Assembly: GCA_035510775.1 (NCBI GenBank)
Contig: DATKGP010000022.1
Location: forward strand, 1-7,633
Origin: DATKGP01 sp035510775
GTDB taxonomy: Bacteria; Patescibacteriota; UBA1384; 2-12-FULL-50-11
DNA: 7,633 bases
Direction of reading: 5' to 3'
The notes beneath the pieces were generated by a model. That model ran no database searches. It was not told the DNA's origin and was given only the letters and a program-made list of their open reading frames with translations. Below are positions 1-5,664 of this stretch, piece by piece. Numbering within the stretch: the stretch's first letter is position 1; each line of letters starts with the position of its first letter. The translations under genes and the position numbers were made by a program.

Positions 1-142
1 TTTTCGTGCCTTCCGTTCGCGGCTCGCTTCCTCGCTGCTCATCCCCTACGACCCCCATCTCCGCACGCTCGCCCCAGGCGGGTGGAGAAAAACACGCTCG
101 CTGGTCCTGGGGGTTCCAGGTGCTGGGCTCGCGGTTTTTCAT
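1..142 (-). CDS. Possible 3'-truncated minus-strand ORF at left edge, unknown
   Basis: On the minus strand an ATG at 142-140 opens 47 codons without a stop up to the window edge. The peptide begins MKNREPSTWNPQDQ and is rich in G, E, R and P. It has no recognisable domain, membrane segment or signal peptide. No convincing Shine-Dalgarno precedes the ATG. High GC content makes chance open frames more likely here, and the same DNA contains inverted repeats that would fit an RNA or repeat element equally well. It is listed only because it touches the edge and could be the start of a longer gene. It is more likely non-coding. Confidence 0.12.
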   Translation of the reverse strand, partial: MKNREPSTWNPQDQRACFSPPAWGERAEMGVVGDEQRGSEPRTEGTK

Positions 143-235
143 GCAGACAATTCTAGCGAGCGGCAGGACGTTGCACTTCGAGAACCGTCATGAATGACGT
201 TAGAACTGTGACAATAGAAATCATAGCCCAACCTC
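1..235. other. Unassigned GC-rich region with inverted repeats
   Basis: No gene is recognised here. The stretch is visibly richer in G and C than the following 400 bases and repeats the word GCTCGC several times. On the plus strand CGCTCGCT (95-102) is the exact reverse complement of AGCGAGCG (155-162). The helix can extend through a G-U and a G-C pair to 104/153. Inside it sits the hairpin CCTGG-GGGTT-CCAGG (106-120). A further short hairpin with CTCC/GGAG flanks lies at about 59-86, and CGTCAT-GA-ATGACG (186-199) is a 14-bp dyad. It could be part of a structured RNA or a repeat element. I checked by eye for RNase P RNA, tmRNA, SRP RNA, 5S rRNA and tRNA core motifs and found none. Confidence 0.35.
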
Positions 236-264
236 TTGATTTTTGCCCCCTTTTATGTTAAAGT
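236..264 (+). promoter_or_regulatory. Sigma-70-like promoter of the 98-residue ORF
   Basis: TTGATT (236-241) as the -35 box and TAAAGT (259-264) as the -10 box are separated by 17 bases; each matches 4 of 6 consensus positions. Transcription would start near 271, which suits the translation start chosen at 294 and would exclude the upstream TTG/ATG alternatives at 243 and 255. Prediction from consensus only. Confidence 0.4.
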
Positions 265-283
265 TTACAGGCTCAATGGGAGC

Positions 284-288
284 AGGAG
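284..288 (+). promoter_or_regulatory. Shine-Dalgarno that decides the start at 294
   Basis: AGGAG ends 5 bases before the ATG at 294. The in-frame alternatives at 243 (TTG), 255 and 276 have no comparable SD at the right distance, so the shorter 98-residue product is preferred. Confidence 0.55.
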
Positions 289-293
289 CAGAA

Positions 294-590
294 ATGAACC
301 TCTACATACAACCAAAAAATCTGTCAGATTGGCTGACGCTCATCACCGAGATTGGCTTGAGGTCAGAGCAAAGTACGCCGGAACAGGATGTCGGCTACCT
401 TGTTGGTGAGATGCTTCCGGTTCTGGAACAAGCTCGTTCCTACAGCGATGTCTCATTGGAATGGCGAAACTTAGCAGTCACGGCCCTGAGCCGATTCAAG
501 ACGTTCGAAGCCAACCAACGACTCTTCAGCTGCCCCAATGGGGATAAGCTCGAAGAGGCCTGGGATGAGGCAATAAAATGCTTCTCCTAA
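294..590 (+). CDS. Hypothetical 98-residue protein
   Basis: I do not recognise this protein. From the ATG at 294 it is 98 residues long, begins MNLYIQPKNLSDWL and ends in KCFS before TAA. It is soluble-looking, mildly acidic and probably mostly helical (LVGEMLPVLEQAR, a Trp/Leu-rich N-terminus, a C-terminal EEAWDEAIKCF helix). It has two cysteines far apart and no signal peptide or membrane segment. The frame is open further upstream (TTG at 243, ATG at 255 and 276), but SD spacing and the promoter-like element favour 294. It has its own promoter-like sequence and a strong terminator, so it is probably transcribed separately from the pilus operon. A 12-bp inverted repeat flanks the unit. Its role is unknown; small solitary genes of this kind can be accessory or recently acquired, but nothing here shows that. 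Confidence 0.6.
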   Translation: MNLYIQPKNLSDWLTLITEIGLRSEQSTPEQDVGYLVGEMLPVLEQARSYSDVSLEWRNLAVTALSRFKTFEANQRLFSCPNGDKLEEAWDEAIKCFS

Positions 591-597
591 GCAACCT

Positions 598-638
598 AAG
601 TCCGTTTCGGCTCCCTGGCCGCGACGGACTTTTCCTTT
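598..638 (+). terminator. Rho-independent terminator after the 98-residue ORF
   Basis: AAGTCCGT (598-605) pairs perfectly with ACGGACTT (624-631). A second inner stem, CGGC (608-611) with GCCG (618-621), extends the hairpin. TTTTCCTTT follows directly. It begins 8 bases after the TAA of the small ORF and should insulate the pilus operon from upstream transcription. Confidence 0.8.
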
Positions 639-660
639 ACCCCAAGTTCTAACGTCCGAC

Positions 661-673
661 TTTGGTCACCAAA
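661..673. promoter_or_regulatory. 13-bp palindrome, possible operator upstream of pilB
   Basis: TTTGGT-C-ACCAAA is a perfect dyad with a single central base. It lies in the pilus-operon leader between the upstream terminator and pilB and overlaps no gene. Its position would suit a repressor or activator site near a promoter (a TTGAAC -35-like word begins at 675), but no binding protein can be named. Confidence 0.25.
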
Positions 674-717
674 TTTGAACCTGTAAAAAGTTTTGCTCCG
701 AATCTCGAATAATGCCA

Positions 718-738
718 GAACCACCGGCCTTGTGGTTC
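718..738 (+). promoter_or_regulatory. Leader hairpin upstream of pilB
   Basis: GAACCAC (718-724) pairs perfectly with GTGGTTC (732-738) around a 7-base loop, and a short TTTT run follows at 742-745. It resembles a weak terminator or attenuator. If transcription begins upstream of it, it could moderate operon expression; if the promoter at 742-770 is the true one, it would not be transcribed with pilB. Confidence 0.3.
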
Positions 739-741
739 AGC

Positions 742-770
742 TTTTCAAGACGGAAATGTTAGTCTACGAT
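742..770 (+). promoter_or_regulatory. Weak sigma-70-like promoter candidate for the pil operon
   Basis: TTTTCA (742-747) and TACGAT (765-770) are 17 bases apart, each with 4 of 6 consensus matches. Transcription from here would start near the SD at 777, leaving an extremely short leader, which counts against it. No better promoter is evident in 639-741. Confidence 0.2.
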
Positions 771-776
771 ATTTGT

Positions 777-782
777 AGGAGG
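777..782 (+). promoter_or_regulatory. Strong Shine-Dalgarno for the TTG start of pilB
   Basis: AGGAGG lies 5 bases before TTG at 788-790. The nearby ATG at 802 is out of frame, so this SD fixes a non-ATG start and includes the HU-like domain in the PilB product. Confidence 0.85.
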
Positions 783-787
783 AAATT

Positions 788-2677
788 TTGGCAGTTACTA
801 ATGACGTTGTTAAAAACATTAGCAAAAAAGCCGGCTTGCCGACTTTTAAGACCCGCGCCTATCTCAAAGCGTTAACTGATGTTATCGGCGAAGGCTTACA
901 AGAAGGCGACAAGATCGAGCTGGAAGGCTTGGGAGTTTTTAAGTTGCTTCGCCTGCCCAGCCGCAAGGTCGAGACTAAGCTCGGCGGCAAGAAACGTGTC
1001 ATTAACCTGGCCGCTTCGACCACTCCAGATTTTGAGGTGGCGGAAAAACTCAAGACCCAAGTTGAACCAGACGCCGAGAAGAACGAACCAGCCAAAGGCG
1101 AGGATCCGGAGCAGTTCCGTACCTCAAAAATCGACAACATCGGCTTCATCGAGCTAAACAGCAAAACCATTCCCAAAAATATCTTGGCTCTGATCCCCGA
1201 GCAAATCGCCCGCCGCTACAACGCCGTCCCGTTCCAGCTGACCGACAAAACCCTGTCCGTTGGTATGACCGACCCGGAAAACGAGGAGGCCTTCAACATT
1301 ATCCGCAAAACTTCCGGCAAAATTATCAAACCCTTCCTGACTACCCAAGAAGACATTAACTTCATTCTCGATCAATACTCGGCTCTCCAGTCAGAGCTCA
1401 AGGAGTTGGTTGAAGACAGCGAAGAAGAGGGTGAAATTAGTACCGTTGAAGAAAAAGAAGAGAAGGTCAGCGAAGACGAGATAACCGAGACTTCTCCGGC
1501 TGCTAAAATTGTCTCGACGCTCTTGAAACGAGCGGTGCGTGAACGCGCTTCAGACATCCACATCGAGCCGAGCGAAGAAGAAGTGACGGTTCGTTTCCGC
1601 CTGGACGGCGTCTTGAAAAAGGTCTTGTCCTTGCCCAAAGAAGTTCAGCCAGCAGTCATCTCGCGTATCAAGATTTTGTCCAACCTAAAAATCGACGAGA
1701 CTCGTCTGCCCCAAGACGGTCGCATTCAAATTCTGTTGGACGGCAACAAAATTGATTTCCGTGTCTCGATAATTCCCACCGTCACCGGCGAAAAAATTGT
1801 CGCTCGCGTTCTTGACCATAGTCGGGGCGTGATGAATTTCGACCAACTTGGTTTGCGCGGTCGCCAACTGAAAGTCTTGCAAGAACACACCAAGAAATCT
1901 CACGGCATGACTCTAGTAACCGGCCCGACTGGTTCCGGTAAATCTACCACTCTGTATGCCATCATCAGCCAGATTAAGGACGAGAGCATTAACATTATTA
2001 CCATGGAAGACCCGGTCGAGTATCGAATGCCTGGCGTCAACCAAAGCCAGGTTAATACTCGCATCGGTTACACCTTCGCCACCGGCTTGCGGTCAATTCT
2101 CCGTCAAGACCCCAATGTGGTGATGGTCGGCGAGATTCGCGACCGAGAGACGGCCGATATCGCCATCAACGCCGCCCTAACTGGCCACATCGTGCTGTCT
2201 TCGCTGCACACCAACGACGCCGCCGGCGCCTTACCCCGTTTGCTCGATATGGGCATCGAGCCGTTTCTAATCACTTCCTCGGTCAACGCCATTATCGCCC
2301 AGCGCTTGTGCCGCAATACTTGCGAAAAATGCCGTCGCGAGATTGAAATTCCGAGCGAAGTCCTGACCGAGGTTCAGCAAGAGCTCGACACCCTGCCCGA
2401 GCCAGAGCGTTCCGAGTACAAAAAGAAAAACAAGTTTTTTGCTGGCAGCGGCTGCGGCGCCTGCGGTAACACCGGGTTTAAAGGCCGAGCCGGAATTTAT
2501 GAGATTATGCCAGTCAGCAAAGACATCAAAGTGCTGGTACTGAAGAGCGCCTCCGGAGCCGAAATCTCGGCTCAAGCCAAGAAAGAAGGCCTGATCTCGA
2601 TGCGCCAGGACGGCTTTATGAAGTGCCTGGACGGCGTCACTACCATTGAAGAAGTCTGGCGAGTAACCAGAGACTGA
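788..2677 (+). CDS. pilB: Type IV pilus assembly ATPase PilB with N-terminal HU-like domain
   Basis: Cytoplasmic hexameric ATPase driving pilin polymerisation; 629 residues from a TTG start. Residues 1-93 are an HU/IHF-family domain: two N-terminal helices, LQEGDKIELEGLGVF (37-51, the HU glycine turn), a basic arm (R59, K60, K64, K68-R70) and LAASTTPDFEVAEKLK (74-89). The proline that HU uses to intercalate DNA is not evident; GG stands near its place. After a charged linker, 112-205 form one MshEN-type domain (IPEQIARRY, MTDPENEEA). A very acidic linker follows (205-235), then the T2SSE ATPase: ASDIHIEP (254-261), Walker A GPTGSGKST (379-387), Asp box TMEDPVEY (405-412), Walker B VVMVGEIRD (444-452), His box GHIVLSSLHTND (466-477). 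CXXC pairs at 512/515 and 556/559 form the zinc site. The HU domain replaces the usual first N-domain. The TGA overlaps the pilC ATG by one base. Confidence 0.95.
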   Translation: MAVTNDVVKNISKKAGLPTFKTRAYLKALTDVIGEGLQEGDKIELEGLGVFKLLRLPSRKVETKLGGKKRVINLAASTTPDFEVAEKLKTQVEPDAEKNEPAKGEDPEQFRTSKIDNIGFIELNSKTIPKNILALIPEQIARRYNAVPFQLTDKTLSVGMTDPENEEAFNIIRKTSGKIIKPFLTTQEDINFILDQYSALQSELKELVEDSEEEGEISTVEEKEEKVSEDEITETSPAAKIVSTLLKRAVRERASDIHIEPSEEEVTVRFRLDGVLKKVLSLPKEVQPAVISRIKILSNLKIDETRLPQDGRIQILLDGNKIDFRVSIIPTVTGEKIVARVLDHSRGVMNFDQLGLRGRQLKVLQEHTKKSHGMTLVTGPTGSGKSTTLYAIISQIKDESINIITMEDPVEYRMPGVNQSQVNTRIGYTFATGLRSILRQDPNVVMVGEIRDRETADIAINAALTGHIVLSSLHTNDAAGALPRLLDMGIEPFLITSSVNAIIAQRLCRNTCEKCRREIEIPSEVLTEVQQELDTLPEPERSEYKKKNKFFAGSGCGACGNTGFKGRAGIYEIMPVSKDIKVLVLKSASGAEISAQAKKEGLISMRQDGFMKCLDGVTTIEEVWRVTRD

Positions 2678-3891
2678 TGACAGTTTATCTATACAAGGCT
2701 CGGGTTCTTGGCGAGAGCAGTACGCGAAGCGGAACTGTCGAGGCTGAAAGTAGCGGCGAGGCTGCCAAGAAACTCAAGGCTTCCAATCTGTTTGTTCTGG
2801 AGATTAAAGAACAGGGCGAAGCGGGAAAGTTCCAAGGCTTTTTTAAACGCAAAAAGGTTCCGCTCAAAGAGAAAATTATCTTTACTCGCCAGCTCTCGGT
2901 AATGGTCAGAGCCGGCCTATCGATTGTTAAGGCCATGGAGGCGCTTCACCGCCAGAGCGAGAATGAGTACTTTCGCGAGGTAATGACCGAGATGATGACC
3001 GCCATCAGGGGTGGCTCGACTTTGTCTAAAAGCATGGGGCGTTATCCAAAAGTTTTCAGCGAGGTTTACGTGGCCGTGATTAAAGCCGGCGAGGAGACCG
3101 GTCAACTGGCCGACGTGCTTTTGACTTTAGCCGACCAGCAGGAGAAGGACAGCGATCTAATCGGCAAGGTAAAATCGGCCATGATTTACCCGGCAGTAAT
3201 TCTCTGCACCTTGATTGGCGTGGTCTTCCTAATTGTCTTTTTTGTCTTGCCAAGCCTGAAAAATGTCTTTGCCGCTTCTGGCCAGCAGTTACCGATAATG
3301 ACTCGAGTACTACTGGGTACGAGCGATGTCTTGCGGGGCTACTATTATATTATCTTTCCGGTCTTAATTGCCATGATTTATGGTATTAAGGTTTGGTTCG
3401 GCACCAAGAAAGGTCAGGGTGTCTACGACACTTTGAAGATAAAAATTCCGGTTTTCGGCGGGCTAACCAAGAAGCTTTATATGGCTCGCTTCTCCCGAAC
3501 CATGGCGATGCTAATCAAGGCCAGTCTGCCGATTTTGCAATCAATCCGAATTGTTCAGAAAACCATCGATAACGTCCATTACAAAGAGGCTTTTGTCCGC
3601 ATCGAGCGGGCGGTTGAGTCTGGTAAGCCTCTCTCGGCGGCGATAGACCGCGAGCCGCTCTTCCCGGCGATGGTTTCGCAGCTAACAAATTTGGGCGAAG
3701 AATCAGGTAATTTAGAGACTGTTTTGATGGAAGTGGCTAACTTTTACGACAAGGAGGTCGACACCTTGTCGCGGAATCTCTCTGCCATGCTGGAGCCAAT
3801 TTTGCTGATTATCATGGGTATTGGCGTCGGCTTTGTGGTGGCGGCTGTGCTTGGCCCAATCTATGGCATGGTTCAGAACTATGGTGGCTAG
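2677..3891 (+). CDS. pilC: Type IV pilus inner-membrane platform protein PilC
   Basis: PilC (GspF/T2SSF family, 404 residues, normal length) is the polytopic platform on which PilB acts to insert pilin subunits. A short N-terminal region (MTVYLYKARVLGES) precedes two repeated T2SSF domains, about 67-190 and 270-392. The first has FTRQLSVMVRAGLS (69-82), KAGEETGQL (136-144) and AMIYPAVIL (168-176); the second repeats the pattern with FSRTMAMLIKASLP (272-285) and NLGEESGNL (338-346). Hydrophobic segments lie at about 172-192, 222-240 and 374-394. The ATG shares its A with the pilB stop (TGATG) and lacks a clear SD of its own, so translation is probably coupled to pilB. The TAG stop is followed at once by an in-frame ATG and 14 further codons up to an ATGA overlap with pilM, the only non-overlapping junction of the operon. 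Confidence 0.95.
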   Translation: MTVYLYKARVLGESSTRSGTVEAESSGEAAKKLKASNLFVLEIKEQGEAGKFQGFFKRKKVPLKEKIIFTRQLSVMVRAGLSIVKAMEALHRQSENEYFREVMTEMMTAIRGGSTLSKSMGRYPKVFSEVYVAVIKAGEETGQLADVLLTLADQQEKDSDLIGKVKSAMIYPAVILCTLIGVVFLIVFFVLPSLKNVFAASGQQLPIMTRVLLGTSDVLRGYYYIIFPVLIAMIYGIKVWFGTKKGQGVYDTLKIKIPVFGGLTKKLYMARFSRTMAMLIKASLPILQSIRIVQKTIDNVHYKEAFVRIERAVESGKPLSAAIDREPLFPAMVSQLTNLGEESGNLETVLMEVANFYDKEVDTLSRNLSAMLEPILLIIMGIGVGFVVAAVLGPIYGMVQNYGG

Positions 3892-3939
3892 ATGAAGTCT
3901 TCTAACTACGTTACTGTGGTAGTGGAGGGAGTTCTATGA
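3892..3939 (+). CDS. 15-codon micro-ORF or in-frame extension between pilC and pilM
   Basis: Directly after the pilC TAG an ATG in the same frame opens MKSSNYVTVVVEGVL. Its TGA overlaps the pilM ATG (ATGA, 3936-3939). It may be a coupling micro-ORF that keeps ribosomes moving into pilM, or the remnant of a longer pilC C-terminus cut by TAG, or simply chance. The ATG has no SD; re-initiation after the adjacent stop would be needed. The pilM SD lies inside it. Confidence 0.2.
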   Translation: MKSSNYVTVVVEGVL

Positions 3940-5111
3940 GTCAGACAATTCTTGGAATTGATATTGCTTACCAGGCTTTAAAAATCGCTGGCTTGACGCG
4001 TCAGGGTAAGAAAAGCCGTCTAGTCGGCATTGGTTACGCCCCGATTCCCAAAGACAGCTGGAAGACCGATGCCTTGACTAACCAGGAAGAGATCGCCAAG
4101 ACCCTTCGCGACCTGATGAAAAACGCCAAGCCTTCGTCAATTAATACCAAGGTGGCGATGATTGCCCTGCCGGAGATGGTCACCTACTCACTGACCTTGA
4201 CTATGCCCAAGTTATCCAAGAAGGAACTCGATCAGGCTCTGCCTTTTGAGGTGGCCGAAAAATTATCAATCAACCTCGACGAGTACATTATCGACTACGA
4301 AGCCTCGTCTTCCGCCTATAATTTCGGTATCGCCAGCAACGCCACCCCCCCGATAGAGCCAACCGCGGCTGTCGGAAATGACTTGCTGCCCAACGAAAGA
4401 AAATCAGACGCTCCAGCTAATCTTCCGTCCACTAAAGCTAGCCCAGAACCCGACGTTAAGCCACCGAGCGAGAACGAAGATAAAGATACGGATAAATCCA
4501 AAAATATGACTGTCGCGGCCGCGTCGGTCAGCCCAGGCCAACCCCAGATAGCGATATTCGCCGTGGCCGCCAAAAAGACTTTAATACAATCAGTGATGGA
4601 TTTCTGCGAGTTGGCTCATCTGGAGCTGGCCGGTATCGACGTCAAGGCCGGCTGCATTATTCGCTCGCTCATCAAAGACGACGACTCTAAAATCCGCTTA
4701 ATTGTCGATTTGGGCGCCAATGCCACCGGTGTCAACGTCGCCGAAGGCCGGTCAACTCGCTTAATTTCCGCCGTGCCCCTGGGAACTAACAACTACAAGG
4801 GTGAAGGCGACCAAGCTCAACTTGAGGCGTTTAAAACCCAGGCCGAGCCAATTTTTGACGAGATTGTTCACGTCACCAAGTTTTACCAAAACCGCATCTG
4901 CCCGGGCAGCCGAGTTGAATCGATTATTTTGGTTGGCGGCGGTTCCGACATCATCGGCATTGACGAGCTCTTCAAGCAAGAAACCGGCCTGCCAACCACT
5001 ATCGGTGACCCGTTCGGGCTAATCGACACTCACCATTTTCCCATTCCCAAAGAACTGGCTCATAAGTATGCCGATAGTCTCGGCCTAGCCTTGAGGAACC
5101 CCCATGATTAA
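3936..5111 (+). CDS. pilM: Type IV pilus assembly protein PilM, with a long internal linker
   Basis: PilM is a cytoplasmic actin/FtsA-like ATP-binding protein that holds the cytoplasmic tail of PilN and links the motor to the alignment complex. It has 391 residues, longer than the usual ~350. Visible parts are phosphate-1 GIDIAYQALKI (7-17), the IALPEMVTYSLTLTMP strand region (76-91), DQALPFEVAEKL (99-110), phosphate-2 LIVDLGANATG (255-265) and adenosine motif ILVGGGSDI (331-339). Residues about 124-203 are a Pro/Ser/Ala/Asp/Lys-rich, apparently disordered insert within the actin fold, between YIIDYE and QIAIFAVAAKK; a short loop is usual there. A C7 run (4345-4351) lies at its start. The ATG at 3936 has GGAGGGA 5 bases upstream. 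The TAA overlaps pilN by 8 bases. Function is assigned from fold motifs and from the following INLLP-bearing pilN. Confidence 0.93.
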   Translation: MSQTILGIDIAYQALKIAGLTRQGKKSRLVGIGYAPIPKDSWKTDALTNQEEIAKTLRDLMKNAKPSSINTKVAMIALPEMVTYSLTLTMPKLSKKELDQALPFEVAEKLSINLDEYIIDYEASSSAYNFGIASNATPPIEPTAAVGNDLLPNERKSDAPANLPSTKASPEPDVKPPSENEDKDTDKSKNMTVAAASVSPGQPQIAIFAVAAKKTLIQSVMDFCELAHLELAGIDVKAGCIIRSLIKDDDSKIRLIVDLGANATGVNVAEGRSTRLISAVPLGTNNYKGEGDQAQLEAFKTQAEPIFDEIVHVTKFYQNRICPGSRVESIILVGGGSDIIGIDELFKQETGLPTTIGDPFGLIDTHHFPIPKELAHKYADSLGLALRNPHD

Positions 5112-5664
5112 TTTACTTCCTAGCGAAAAGAAGAATCATTACCAGCTGACCTCTCGCGTCTACTTTATAATCTCGATTTATATTGCCTCAATTGCCTTAA
5201 TTGGATTGATTCTGGCCGGCATGTTTGGCTACAACTTAATGAGCCAGAGCAAAATTACCAACAAACAATCGCAGCTCGACGCCTTGAATAGCCAGGCCAA
5301 GCAATCGAACGACATCGTCGCTCAAGCAGCCTTCGTCGAGGATCGATTGAAATCGGCTAGCCAGTACCAAGATAAGGAAAAATGGGACGAGGTCGTCGGA
5401 GCGATTGCCTCGGCTACCCCAACGACAATTCAGTTAACCGACCTTAAAGTCGCCGCCGACGCAACCAATAAATCGCTTATCACCGTCACCTTGGCCGGTG
5501 TCAGTCCAGATCGACGAAACGTCGTGCTTTATGAGGAGAAGTTGGCTCTAAACCAAAGTTTTGTCGGCCCGACGATTCAGTCGTTGGCTCAAGTGGCCGG
5601 CACAACCAGCCAGCAGTTTTCGTTTAGCATTCAATTCACCTACCAAGGAGCTGTCGCCCAATGA
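5104..5664 (+). CDS. pilN: Type IV pilus alignment protein PilN
   Basis: PilN is a bitopic inner-membrane protein of 186 residues (usual size). It starts MINLLPSEKK, the conserved cytoplasmic INLLP motif that docks into PilM. One transmembrane helix spans about 19-43 (YFIISIYIASIALIGLILAG). A predicted coiled coil (about 44-80, Gln/Lys/Ser/Ala-rich) follows, then an extracytoplasmic ferredoxin-like domain with alternating hydrophobic strands (TIQLTDLKVAAD, LITVTLAGV, FSFSIQFTYQG). It would pair with PilO. The ATG lies inside the end of pilM (8-base overlap), with GAGG 7 bases upstream; its TGA overlaps the pilO ATG as ATGA. Sequence conservation outside the N-terminal motif is low, as is usual for PilN, so the call rests on motif, topology and gene order. 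Confidence 0.92.
   Translation: MINLLPSEKKNHYQLTSRVYFIISIYIASIALIGLILAGMFGYNLMSQSKITNKQSQLDALNSQAKQSNDIVAQAAFVEDRLKSASQYQDKEKWDEVVGAIASATPTTIQLTDLKVAADATNKSLITVTLAGVSPDRRNVVLYEEKLALNQSFVGPTIQSLAQVAGTTSQQFSFSIQFTYQGAVAQ

Larger units (their letters stand above)
196..656. repeat. 12-bp inverted repeat bracketing the small-gene unit
   Basis: GACGTTAGAACT at 196-207 is the exact reverse complement of AGTTCTAACGTC at 645-656. The two arms enclose a complete transcription unit: promoter-like element, SD, 98-residue ORF and terminator. No matching short direct repeats are seen just outside the arms, so a transposon-like insertion is not demonstrated. The arms contain GTTAGAAC, but they do not fit the integron core-site pattern GTTRRRY. 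Confidence 0.4.

Noticed and set aside
6..197. 63-codon plus-strand frame at the left end
   Set aside because: Low-complexity Ser/Pro/Arg composition, no SD, and it runs through inverted repeats; unlikely to be coding.
196..206. Integron-type attC core site (GTTAGAAC)
   Set aside because: It does not satisfy GTTRRRY, no paired RYYYAAC with attC-like inner boxes was found at the end of the ORF, and the structure there is an ordinary terminator.
693..875. 60-codon plus-strand frame overlapping the pilB start
   Set aside because: It overlaps the leader hairpin and the HU domain in another frame, and lacks an SD or protein-like features.
3889..3891. TAG reassigned as a sense codon
   Set aside because: murA ends in TAG at the family's normal C-terminus and PilC has full normal length before its TAG.
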